Part shown: in pieces, positions 51,770 through 61,952 of the stretch
Layout: every line of letters starts with the position of its first letter
Numbering within the stretch: position 1 is the first letter of the stretch
From: Symsagittifera roscoffensis
Lineage: Eukaryota > Xenacoelomorpha > Acoela > Convolutidae
DNA length: 64,000 nucleotides
NCBI RefSeq assembly: GCF_963678635.1
Contig: NC_087070.1
Span: forward strand, 9,520,539-9,584,538
Direction: 5' to 3'
Position numbers and translations under genes: made by a program
The notes under the pieces: model-generated
The model's input: only the letters and a program-made list of their open reading frames with translations
Database searches by the model: none
Told to the model about the DNA's origin: nothing

Positions 51770-52480
51770 GAGTAGTCATTGTGGCGGGATCGGACTTCGA
51801 AGGAACGTCTCCCAAGTTGTTCTGGCCGGAGACTCTGATATACTCTTTGCCAGGAGCTGAATTAAACCAGATGTTAACTCTGGTGGTGGCAATAAAGTCG
51901 GAGATGCCCTGTGAGCCTGAGCTGCTGTTGTTTGCAGGAATGAATGATCACCTGCACGCGATGGGACTTCTTGAGCAGCTGAAGGGCAATGAAATTCCGA
52001 CATCGAGGAAGATATGGAAAGCCATTCAGGCGTTGTTTGCAGCGATGAATGAAGTGCAAGAGAATGTAATCTCGAGTTTTGGATCTAAGACGAAGGTGGT
52101 ATTCACCACATCCCCTGGATACGCGAATAAGCCACCCGCCCTACAATTCGTGTACGCGGTCTTGATCCTAATAGCAGAAGGGAATGAATGGCGGATTCTA
52201 ATGGCAGCCCCCAATCGGGAGTTGGAGCCATCGAACCTGAGGCTTCGCATGTCAGAATTGGCGGCGGCATGGGCGGACATATCTCATGCACTGAGGGGCT
52301 TTTATGGACTAGCCGACATCCTGATCGTGTTAGATGAGGTGCTCTTGCTAGAGATATCGAACTTTGCCAGGCAACTTAAGTTCAGCCCAGTCATCGGGGA
52401 CGATCACCCGGCGATAAGCCAATTGACGGCCAGCTTGTGGTTTCGGAGCATGGATGTGAAGATCACAAATTCCACCAGCA
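51770..52480 (+). other. Second, weaker SGNH-like module of element B
   Basis: IVAGSDFEG (51776), LPGAELNQM (51848), LFAGMNDHL (51928) and WADISHALRGF (52270), conserved with element A. It could be a diverged SGNH copy or another Rossmann-like fold. Confidence 0.45.
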
Positions 52481-55400
52481 AGTCTAGAGGTCCTAGTAAC
52501 GAGAGAAGAAATGTGGCCGAGACCGAAAAGCAATTAGAATCGATGAAATATCGCTTGACGCAAGAGAATGGCTGGTGGCCATTTTTGACACCAAGGCTGG
52601 AGAACGCCACGAATAAGACGAGGGAAGAAGCACCACCCCTCGTGAAACAAGTCTGGAGTTTTCTGGAGAAACAACTGGAGCTGGCCGAAGTAAGAGACAT
52701 GACGGTGGCTAGATTTGTCTCGGCCGCCAATGAAGTGACGATTGGAGGGTTCTGGAGAGAGCACGCCAAGGGTGAGCTGAGGACTAGGAGGGATCATGAG
52801 ATTCTCAAGTTCTTGAGTCCTTGCTGGGAAAAGGAATTCATGGCAGGATTGTTCGGCACCACGGCGACTATCTTTGGAGCCTTCGTGCAGGAGATACTGG
52901 GCATGCCCATCAGCCTGCTCATGGCTTTGTACCTGGTCTACCCCAGATACTTGTTCAACATGGGCCCAGCATACATGTTTAGTCGAGGAGTAGAGACACT
53001 TCGAGTTGATGGGTATCTGGCACTATTAATCTTGACGGGGAATTGGTGTCGTTTCATCGATTGATGGAATATGGAGAGCCTCTGTCTATGGGGAGAGTCC
53101 ATTCGAGCATTGAAACCTACTCCTACAAGTGTGCCGCAGGGTTGAAGACGTTGTTAGTACAATACCTCATGATACAGAATCGGCACATGACAGGTGAAGA
53201 TGAGAATCCGACCTCGAAAGAAGAATGGAAGAAGATGAATAGGGGGATGCCTCTGTTGACGGACCTATGCCTGGCAATGAGGTCGGACCCTATGGGGATA
53301 ATCCGGGGTCTAGAGGAGGTGGTGACCTGCATTTATGGTCCAGCAGTGACGTACGCATTCCCAGAATCCCCTGGTGACAACGTATCGTCACTCTGTGACG
53401 CACTTGAAACTTATCAGCATACTGGATGGGACGGCGCTCAATTGGTGTCAGCAGGAGGTGCTCAGAGCGCGAATGAGCAACACGGTACTCTTTGGAAAAG
53501 TGAAAGATGCCGAGCTGATAGTGTACAACTTCAGGGGGCAAATGCAATGTAGAATGGGAGGCAAGCGAGAGAGCTGGAACTTGAACCCATTGACGGCAGA
53601 CGGACGAGAGATCTTGAGGATTCCTGCTTGGGAGGAATGCTTTGCGCTGGTCAAGAGGGAGCTGGAGGCCATAATGGAGAAAGAGATCCTCCCAGCCACC
53701 GTGCCTGAGTACCCGATAGTCAGGAGGATGACCTTGGGAATGAACAGCCCCTTGGTAGTTCCCTCCATAATGGCGAGGATGACGACGGAGGAAATGCAGA
53801 AGTATTTCACTGATGGCTGGGACCCCCTGTTCATCGTCTACACGGCGGCGGTCTACTTCCATACTAGCGAGGCGAAGGTAAATTCGTGGACGACGCAAGC
53901 GAAAAAGATGAGAGGTTCGCAGCCCCCCGGATATGAGGTGCGAAAGGTCTTGAGAGCTCTTGAGCAGGAGGGACTTGAGAACATGCTACCCATATGGGAT
54001 GATGGCAGGATGATCATGATGGAGGGGCACGTCGCATTGGTGGACGACATGAAATTTGCAACGAGAAAGTACAGGGCACCCTATGGCTTAGAACAGGTGG
54101 AGATGAGACAGGAGGGAAAAGAACTAGATGCAGCAGGTCAACTGCACGTAGCCCTGACGGAATACAAGAAATTGGACCCTACGACACCATCAACACTGTC
54201 AGTGGACACGCCTGGAGACAAGAGGAGTGGACCCGTTGAGGACCGGTTTAAAAGAATTCTCGAGAGAAGGAGACATGAGTCAGAAGAAGAGAGTATGGAT
54301 GAAACTCTCAGTGAAGCCGGTGAAGACATGGAAGTGGGGAATACGCCTGAACCAGGGCCATCAGGGGAGGAGCTCACCACTCAAGAGCTGTTGAAGGACT
54401 TGAACGAGGAGAATTGGGCAGATACTGCCACCCCACCTCTGAATCCGTCCCCCCGGAAGAATCTGGAATTGCCATTGGCAAATGAGACCTTCAATATGGG
54501 ATGATACTCTTGAGCTCGGAGGAAAGGGAAAAGAACACTTTCGAAGGGAACAGGGACATGTTCCTGGGGTCCCTGAAGGACGATGCTTGGCAGGAGTTCT
54601 TGGAAGAATTCAATCGAGACGACGCTGGACAAATTCAAGGAGGAACTGTGGGACACAGTCGTAAGATTTGGAGAACCGCTTCTGATAGGAACGGGCCTGG
54701 ATGAGAAGGCGAGAAAAGAGCTGCTGAGCAAGCTGGTAGAGCTGAGGAATTCACGATCGAAGACTAGAGAAGAAAAATGTGAGGACAGCTCTACTCTGAA
54801 ACAAAAAACTGTAGATAAAATAGTTGATGATATAAAAAGGGATAAGGTTGGGACTAGTAATATGATTAAAAGTACTAATATCCTTAAGGCTCGAGCAGGG
54901 GGGAGGCAAGAGTTGGAAGGATTGGGGGTAGACAGAGAGGTCGAATCAGTGATGATAGCCACAACACCCTCAAGCAGAGATGTGAAGACTCGCAAGAGGA
55001 AGAGAGAAGTGGAGGGATTGGGTAGTCCTTCAGTAGATGCTGTTTCGGAAGGAAACTTGAGAGAGACGGCGCCCATGGTTTTGGCTCGATGCAAGACGGC
55101 GGCATACAAGAGCAGCTTGGAGCTCAGAAGACCACTTGAAGTAGAGAGGGAAATAGAGGCTTCCACCAGTTCGACATCGGAGGAAGACTTCACGCCTCAG
55201 AGGATAAACGTAAAGAGAGGTTCAACGAACGGATAGACATGGGAAGTGGATGTCGGCAAAGAATGGATCTCGAAGGCACACCAGGCCAAGGGCAAGCAAG
55301 TGACGAGTGATCCATTGGAGAGGAACAAGACGAGGAACACCTCCCGGACGTGGTGGGTGGCCCTCGAGACATTGAAGGAAATGGAGGACTGCTTGAAGAA

Positions 55401-58110
55401 GTTGGACAGTGGAGTAGCTCGCAAGCGACGCAATTGGGCCACCCAGCAAAAGGCCGAGGTTAATAAAATAGAAATGGCGAATCAGCTGAAGAGGTCCTGG
55501 CAGAACTTGTTGAAGGATCATTTTGAAGAGGCAATGAGGACATCCTCATCAGCACCACCATTAATGGCGAATCCCTTCGTTAGAACTGCAGGACAATTAA
55601 TGTTCACCTGGAGTCTGGTGGGAATAGAGTTGGAGACATTGACCTCGTATGACAGGCTGAAGTTGGGAAGCAAAAAGCTAGATGTGTATCAAGCATTGAT
55701 GCAACACGTGGCCAGGGACAATTCAGGCTTGAGCCTGGCTAGGAGGAAGGATGCCACATGTTTCTTGAGATGGATAATGTCAATGATGTCTGATAGTACC
55801 ATCTTGGCATGCCACCAGAGAGCAAGCGGAGGTAAAACCATGGAAAAAAGAGTCTCAACGATCATCTTGAACGTGTATCAGAGTACAGGAATAGAAAAGG
55901 AAGATGGTTCCAGACTATCCCTAGAGAACCACAGGAAGCTAGACGAGGTACGGAGGTTTTATAATAAGAAGTTCGAAGAAGAGCATGATGTTCACCGTAA
56001 CCTGGCCTCGTCAGAGCAGTACTCGAGACTCAGCGAGAAGGGGGAATACCAATACGTGTCGGGATTGATGGGAATAGCTTACAATCCCTTCTTAGACTCA
56101 GAAACTGGAGGCGCTCACAGGAACCACGTGGTGGCGGAGCTACTGAAGTTTTGGACAGAAAGAATAATGGAAATAGAAACGGTAGAGAAAGAGGGGCCGA
56201 GCCTGGGCCTGATTCTTGAGAAAACACCAGACGTGGTAAGCATACCGCGTTCGAACAGGAGAGTTGAAGTGAACATGGGCGATGGAAATGGCTTGTTAAT
56301 CACGAACTTGGGAGTGGTATGGAGGCTATTAAGACCCTCCTGGTGTCCACATCCCCACGCGAGTCTGATCGAGGAAACCACCGAGCGAGTGAGGTTAGCA
56401 CCAACGGAAGATGAAGATCTGGCAAAGTTGAGTGTGTTGCACAAGCTAATCTCACCTAAGACGCAGGAGTCAGGCGAAAAGACGAGCAAGCTCGGGTCAG
56501 CAAAGAAGATGGAGCCGGGTATCTGTCTGGATTCGACGTGTGGGAATGGAGAGCACACCTGCGATGGACGGTCATGTGTCAGAATACTGTCCTTTCAAAA
56601 AGAAGACCTGGTCACTTGGTTTGAAGACATCACGGAAAGGGAGAAAAGTGAAGTGCAAATAGTAGCGGAGTGTTACGCGAGAACTACGGTGAACATAGCA
56701 ACAACTCTCGGATTCTTCTCGAGAATGTGTAGTCTGCAGTCACTGGAAAGACTAGAGTCTGAACACCATTTAGTGACGGCGTTGAGCGTAGAATCATGGC
56801 CTGGGGTGTTGCAGGAAACTCAAAAACACATCCGGAGCTGGAAGGTTGGTCTCGAGGCGGAAATGGGGTTTCCCACGAGCGAAGCTTATGGCCTGCCATT
56901 GAACGCAAAATCCTTGATAGGGTCAATGATGGCCAACTTGTGCGGAAGCCACTACCCACTGCACATAGCGATGGTGGAAGCAACCAGCCAGAGAATACTG
57001 GTGGACAAGGCCTTCTCAGTGCCCAAGTGCGTGAGGTTGGCTCGGATATCGCATCACTCGCACAAATTGTTGAGAAAAATCAGAGGGACAGTACCAAAAG
57101 AATTGAGAGATGACTTGAGTGAAATCTGGGGAGAAGAATTTTTGAAGTTGGAGAGAGAGAACACAAGCGATCACGAGAGACAAAACGTGATCGGAAAACC
57201 TGTGGGAGGTGCTCCAAACATGGAAGATAACGACACGATGCATGAGAAAATGATAGAGCTTGAGCCTCTCTTGGAAGCCTCGGGGGAGCCTAACCTCAGG
57301 AGCATTGAGATCACCCATGGAGAATGCCCATGCCACTGTTTGGCACAAACGGTGTGGTATCCAGATCACAAGAACCTTTGCCTGGTGTGGGATATGGAAG
57401 AAATTCGGTCGATCGGACTGCCGGATCACCGGCAGAAGGTGACGCTCTTAGTAGTGAGTACGATGTTGGCTCTGAGATGGATAGAAGAGAATATAACGAA
57501 GTATCGGGAAGCAACGACGCCAACGGCTGAGTCAATATACGCGATAGACTACAGCAGGAGACTCGAGTTGTTTGAGACTGCGTGGAAAGTATTCGCCATA
57601 CCGACGGAAGTCAGACACGTATGGAGCCGTTTGAGGTACTTTCCATGGTTTCGGGCGACACTGACGTCTTGGTTGTACATGACAACGAAAGATCACATGA
57701 GAAAGCATCAAAAGGAGTATCGACAGTTCCAGGCCGAGATTGGGCCAGAAGCTTTCAAGAGACCCCTGTTGACCCACCAAAATGCGATCACGACAGGATG
57801 GAAGAGAGTGGGTAAGATGTCTAGAGACAATACCAAAGCGAGGGAATCGATACTAGAGGAGGACCTGGCGAAGAACGTGAGCTTGAGCCTGCACAACTCC
57901 TTTTGTTTGAACCGGGAATCTAGGATGAAGGCACTACCCAACCAGGCAAAGAGGTTGCAGGAGCAAAGAGAATGGATGCGATCCTATGAACAGCTGAAGG
58001 CTTGGGAGGAAATCGTGATTAGCTCCGATGATGAAGAAGAACTGTTGAGACAGTTTGCCGTATCTAGTACTTCAGGGTGTGGCACCTCCAAGGCGAAGAG
58101 TGCGAGATGA

Positions 58111-58526
58111 GTGGATGGTTCGAATGGATCTGGAGTCTTGAGAGGGAAGGGGAGCTTGAGTGTGGATCCGGGTGAACCTTGGATTCACGAAAAAGAAATT
58201 TTAACGAATCAAATATTGTTATTAATATACTATATTTACTATATAAATCAAAATGCTGCATGACAATTTCCTGATTGAATGGGACAAAAGAAATTTTCAA
58301 TGATTGGCTTAAAAAGCAAGAATTCAAGGGTGCAGGTGTGTGCGAATTTTGATTGCTGTTTAGCGATAGTGTGAAAATTTTACATGGCCGTGAATTTTGG
58401 GGTGTAGATAAACTTAAGTCTGCTGCGAACTTCTGTAAATGACCACTGGCACTGTACCTTGAGCAACACTTGATTTTCTGGGACTCACTGGCAGGCGACA
58501 GCACGCGATGAGGACATCGATCTCGA
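58111..58526 (+). other. 3' untranslated stretch of element B
   Basis: Non-coding, conserved with 14029-14455 of element A in reverse orientation. Confidence 0.7.
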
Positions 58527-58538
58527 GTCCGGGGAGTA
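58527..58538 (+). promoter_or_regulatory. Polypurine tract of element B
   Basis: GTCCGGGGAGTA abuts the TGTGCC start of the 3' LTR. The decamer GTCCGGGGAG recurs at 45761, 45812 and 48153. Confidence 0.75.
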
Positions 58539-59447
58539 TGTGCCAGTCGGTCATATTTGGAAGTTTGACCTTGAGAGAAGCAAAAAACACTTAATTTTGG
58601 GGTGAAATTTAATTTTTCAAAAATTCGAATGGAGCCTGTCACGCACGATTTTCTCGCGATAACTGAAAATCAAAAAAGAGAAGTCAGAACAATCGAGTGA
58701 CAATCGCGGGAAAGTTGCAAGAGAAATCAGTAGGAAATTGCTATTCGCAATTTCCGTCACAGTAATAATCTAGAGTAGAGCTGTCCCATTCGAAACAGAA
58801 AGAAGCGTATTCCCAAGAACTGGATTATTGTGACTTGACTGGAGTATTATTCTAAACTGGACTAGAGTGAACCTTCGGTGGAAAGGTGGACAGCTTGAGT
58901 GTCCCAATGGTTCACGAGAAACTATAGTCTAGAGTACAAACTTGTTCTTGTTGTTAAAACTGACAAACATTAAACTCATTTTAGTTATATTATTTAATTC
59001 TCGAGTTAATTACCGACTGAAGTACTTCCCTTTCTTGAGCGTGCTACAATGTGAGTACTAATTTAAATTTCTAGAGTGTGTTTTATAATTGTTATGTTGA
59101 GGTAAGGCGAGTTTTAGGTTGATCCATCTGAAATGGATCAAAGTTCCACTGTCTAATAAAAAGTAACTTAACGGATTGTTCCGACCCGGTTTTTAACGGC
59201 GTTCATGTATTTTGGGTATCTAGAGACCTAAGTATGAGGACGTTCTTAATTCTAGAGTGGGGGGATATTTTAGTAGTAGCCTTTAAGCTGTAACGGGTCG
59301 TAGTCTCATGTCACAAACGAACCGAATTGGCTCCGACTGATTTGAGGTAGAAAAACACAAGAGATAGTGTCCCTGACTCTTGAGCCAATAGTTATAGGGC
59401 CTATTTTTCTTAAGCCTCATGTGTGACTGCAGTAGACGAATGTTACA
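58539..59447 (+). repeat. 3' LTR of element B
   Basis: 909 bp, TG...CA. It contains 11 sense-strand CTTGAG, CTAGAG or CTCGAG hexamers and, by eye, no antisense ones. Confidence 0.95.
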
Positions 59448-59683
59448 ATCGTTGTTCTGTTTTTTTTTTTGGATTTCTTCGAAATGGTCGTTTTTGACGT
59501 TTCTGGGGAAATCTGACGTCATCATTCGAAATTTTAAAAATTTAAAATACCAGAATACTCTGATCTTCACAGTTTGTCTAGTCGTTCCAATAACGTCGCT
59601 AGTCTGTTAAAACTGCCAATTCTGAAGGTCAGCGGCTAATAACTTGAACTGGCCTTTTTTGTCAATTCTTGTAGAATGTCACA
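59448..59683 (-). repeat. C-type LTR copy C2, 5' piece
   Basis: Continuation of 36149-36599 beyond element B. Its reverse complement matches C3 from 60028 to about 60267. It ends on the plus strand with GAATGTCACA, the complement of the LTR start TGTGACATTC. Confidence 0.75.
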
Positions 59684-60027
59684 CTTGCTTGCTTGTTTAT
59701 TTCGTTTTCGATTTTTTTTTGCAAAATGTTTGTTTTTGTTTGTGCTAACTGATCAAGTTTGCCTATTTTCAACTGTAAAGCAGTTGAACTACAGGTTTAA
59801 AAGCTGACGGTGCAATGAAGGTGCAAATATGTATTTTTTTCGTTTCTCTTGGGATGATCGACCAAAACCTATTTAAACACTATTTACTTCCCAAAACATG
59901 CCTCATGTAAGTATATAGACCGACTTCAAGTTTTCGCCAACCTGTTTTGCGGAGGTTAACGCATACTTCATTATTGGGTGCTTTTCGAAGGTCCAATTGC
60001 AGCCAGTTGTGACTATGCAAGGCTTTT
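59684..60027. other. 344 bp between two inverted C-type LTRs, no gene
   Basis: AT-rich sequence with a short hairpin (CAACTG/CAGTTG near 59790). It is probably old host DNA between two independent LTR insertions. No reading frame or RNA gene is recognised. Confidence 0.5.
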
Positions 60028-60948
60028 TGTGACATTCGACCAGAATGGCCAAAATGCAATTTATGCGGGCTTCGAATTTTTAGCAGTAAGCCTTCCGAGT
60101 TGATGATTTCGAAGGATTAGCGACGTTATTGGAACGTTTAGCCAAACGGTGAGGGCTAGAATATTCTAGTATTTTAAATTTTCAAAATTTCGAATGATGA
60201 CGTCACATTTCGGAGAAATGCTGAAACGGCCATTTTAACAAAAAACGAGTGAAAAAAGAGAACAACTTTATCTGTGATTGCGAACAGAACGAAAATCGAG
60301 ATTAAAGAAAAACGACAACGAACTACAATAGCAGAGAACGTTCCAAGTTGCAACTATTGTGCTGCTACAATAGTTGCAAGGCCGTTGCCAACAACGGTGA
60401 AGGGTGAGAACCAGCCTTCCGGATTGGCGTGAAATTGAATTTAAGGAGCTTGATTCACTGGATTCAAGAATCCGGAAGGGTTTCGGGACTGGAACTTTTA
60501 GCCTTTTATATAAACTTTTAGCTTCTTGTCATGTCCTGAATTGAATTTAATTAACAACTGGATTCGTTTTGATAAGGATGAGAAGCTAGGAGTTGGGGGA
60601 AAGGGTTGATCCATCTTCGATGAAGATGATGATTTTTATCTACTGAACAAAAACAATAGTAATATAATAAGTAGTAGCCCTGTTTTTAGGAGTGACCTCG
60701 TGGTCTGGGGATACTGAGACCCAGCCATGAGCTCACTATTTTTGCATGTAATTCAGTTAATTTGAGCGTTCTGGTCGAAGCCGGAGAGCAGTAACGTTTT
60801 TGTCGACCCGATGTAAGAAAGACCACCGAAAAGTACTGGCTTGGTAGAGACGGTGAAAAACATGCAAAGCTCTGTTTAGACGCTAGCCAGTCGTCTTAAG
60901 ACTTAGTTTTGTTATCCGTCGATATGTATCGTCCGGGCGAATGTTACA
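60028..60948 (+). repeat. Solo C-type LTR (copy C3)
   Basis: 921 bp, starting TGTGACATTCGACC and ending GGGCGAATGTTACA. The tips form a near-perfect 10-bp inverted repeat. TTTT precedes it and TTTTT follows, consistent with a target duplication. No primer-binding site or internal sequence follows, so it is a solo LTR. It carries the 13-bp-arm hairpin at 60348-60379. Confidence 0.8.
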
Positions 60949-61338
60949 TTTTTTCCCGTAAACAACTTTGTCCATAGCATAAATTCCAAATTCAAGATCT
61001 CCATTTTCAACACGTTGAACTCTAAACTGCAGCAGTCGTCTCTCTGTTGGAAAATGCAGCATAAATATTTTGAGCATCTTAGCCTTTTGAATATCCGTTC
61101 TATTTACACCAGCCTCAGCTCAATATATCTCACAATTTTTTCAAATACATAATTTATACATATTGTGGTTTCATGCTTTGCAATTTCTTACATGAAAGTT
61201 AGTGTGGATGACTTCAGTTTGTTATATTCTTAATAATTACTCGCAAAATTGTGTCTGTTTGTATTTGGTGCCACTTTTGCTGAATGGCATTGGCAATTTA
61301 TTAGCATATGTAGCTGCTTTATTCGTGACTTAGTGTTT
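60949..61338. other. Host sequence without a recognised gene
   Basis: AT-rich. Only short frames, with no motif I can support. Confidence 0.5.
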
Positions 61339-61420
61339 GTCGGTGGTTAAGTGTGAGTGGCTAGTGCATGAGACTCGAAGTCTTTTGATTGCAGTAGCTC
61401 ACAGATCGAATCCTAAACCT
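61339..61420 (+). repeat. tRNA-Ser-like sequence (pseudogene or SINE head)
   Basis: It holds a B-box-like AGATCGAATCC (consensus GGTTCGANTCC), an anticodon-arm-like GAGACTCGAAGTCTT with CGA in the loop, a long variable region and a D-arm-like GAGTGGCTAGTGC. The acceptor ends do not pair well, so a functional tRNA is unlikely. Confidence 0.35.
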
Positions 61421-61835
61421 AGCCGAATTATTGCTAATTCGAAGCTTTTTTCTATGTTTTTCTTTTGCACTTTCTAGAGATGCTTTTTGTCGTGTTTTCC
61501 CTAGTGTTTGCGAAGCTTCGCCTCTGTGTCTAAATTTGCCTTTTAGTTTGGTTCTAACTTGCAATATTAAACTTCTATCTGCTGGTTATATTCGCCTGAC
61601 TAGTTCGATAAGTACTGGTTTTATTAAAAGTTAAAACTCGATTGAAAGCGTTTTGTTTCACAGCCTTCTGAAATAAAAACATTTTTGGAAGAGATTTTTG
61701 ATTAAAAGTGAATAAACTAATCTAAATGATGATAAAACATCAATTTACAAATGTTATTTTAAAAAATAGGTCAATTAAAATGGGCCCTTCCGTCATGCGA
61801 CGGTACGTGCACAGGTTGGATAGGGCCGTACCAAC

Positions 61836-61854
61836 GCTATATACTTTATATAGC
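61836..61854. other. Perfect 8-bp inverted repeat upstream of the right-end gene
   Basis: GCTATATA CTT TATATAGC, about 100 bp upstream of the ATG at 61953. It includes a TATA-like run. It could be a core promoter element or chance in AT-rich DNA. Confidence 0.3.
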
Positions 61855-61930
61855 ACGAGTGTAATTTGATCGAAATTCAAAAGTTGAAAAATGTTAGTTT
61901 CCTTGTTCTAAAAGAGTTTGTTCCTATTTA

Positions 61931-61947
61931 AAACATTTTTGTTTCAG
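61931..61947 (+). promoter_or_regulatory. 3' splice acceptor directly before the ATG (trans-splice candidate)
   Basis: AAACATTTTTGTTTCAG ends 5 bases before ATG at 61953. With no convincing upstream exon, this looks like a spliced-leader acceptor, as in nematodes and some other invertebrates. Confidence 0.5.
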
Positions 61948-61952
61948 TAATA

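Larger units (their letters stand above)
49268..58110 (+). pseudogene. Element B second coding block (SGNH hydrolase modules, Cys/His region)
   Basis: 8.84 kb, starting MADRFWKSMP. The order is as in element A: N-terminal region; coiled coil (about 49.69-49.97 kb); SGNH module (about 50.48-51.0 kb); second SGNH-like module (about 51.77-52.5 kb); long unrecognised middle; Ser/Thr/Glu-rich segment (about 54.1-54.5 kb); a Lys/Arg-rich linker (about 54.7-55.2 kb); and a conserved C-terminal third. That third holds CX5CX6CX4C with His (56524-56577) and an ECPCHC cluster (about 57322). The charged tail ends near 58.1 kb. No signal peptide or membrane helix is seen, so this is not an env. It is broken about four to five times. 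Strong conservation with A across 8.8 kb shows the block was under selection until recently (inference). Confidence 0.85.
36600..59447 (+). mobile_element. Element B: giant Ty3/gypsy-like LTR retroelement, 22.8 kb
   Basis: Complete in outline and parallel to element A. It has a 5' LTR at 36600-37498, a primer-binding site at 37510-37525, a leader, gag-pol at 40136-48767, a second coding block at 49268-58110, a polypurine tract at 58527-58538 and a 3' LTR at 58539-59447. The LTRs differ at about 10 of 900 aligned positions by eye (about 1.1%) plus small length differences. ATC stands on both sides (36597-36599 and 59448-59450), a possible short target duplication. It inserted into C2 in the opposite orientation to its host LTR. 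The coding blocks are broken about five times each. Confidence 0.95.

Noticed and set aside
49268-58110. Envelope gene in the second block
   Set aside because: No signal peptide, transmembrane anchor, furin-like site or fusion-like segment; hydrolase motifs and charged coiled coil instead.
13152-59447. The large inverted repeat as an assembly artefact or a recent palindromic duplication
   Set aside because: The two arms differ by many substitutions, have diverged LTRs and different minisatellites, and sit in different target LTRs.
59451-60267. Looked at first like a foldback DNA transposon or MITE with about 150-bp terminal inverted repeats
   Set aside because: The left arm continues the C2 LTR beyond element B and the right arm is the start of solo LTR C3. 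Two LTRs in opposite orientation explain the inverted repeat.
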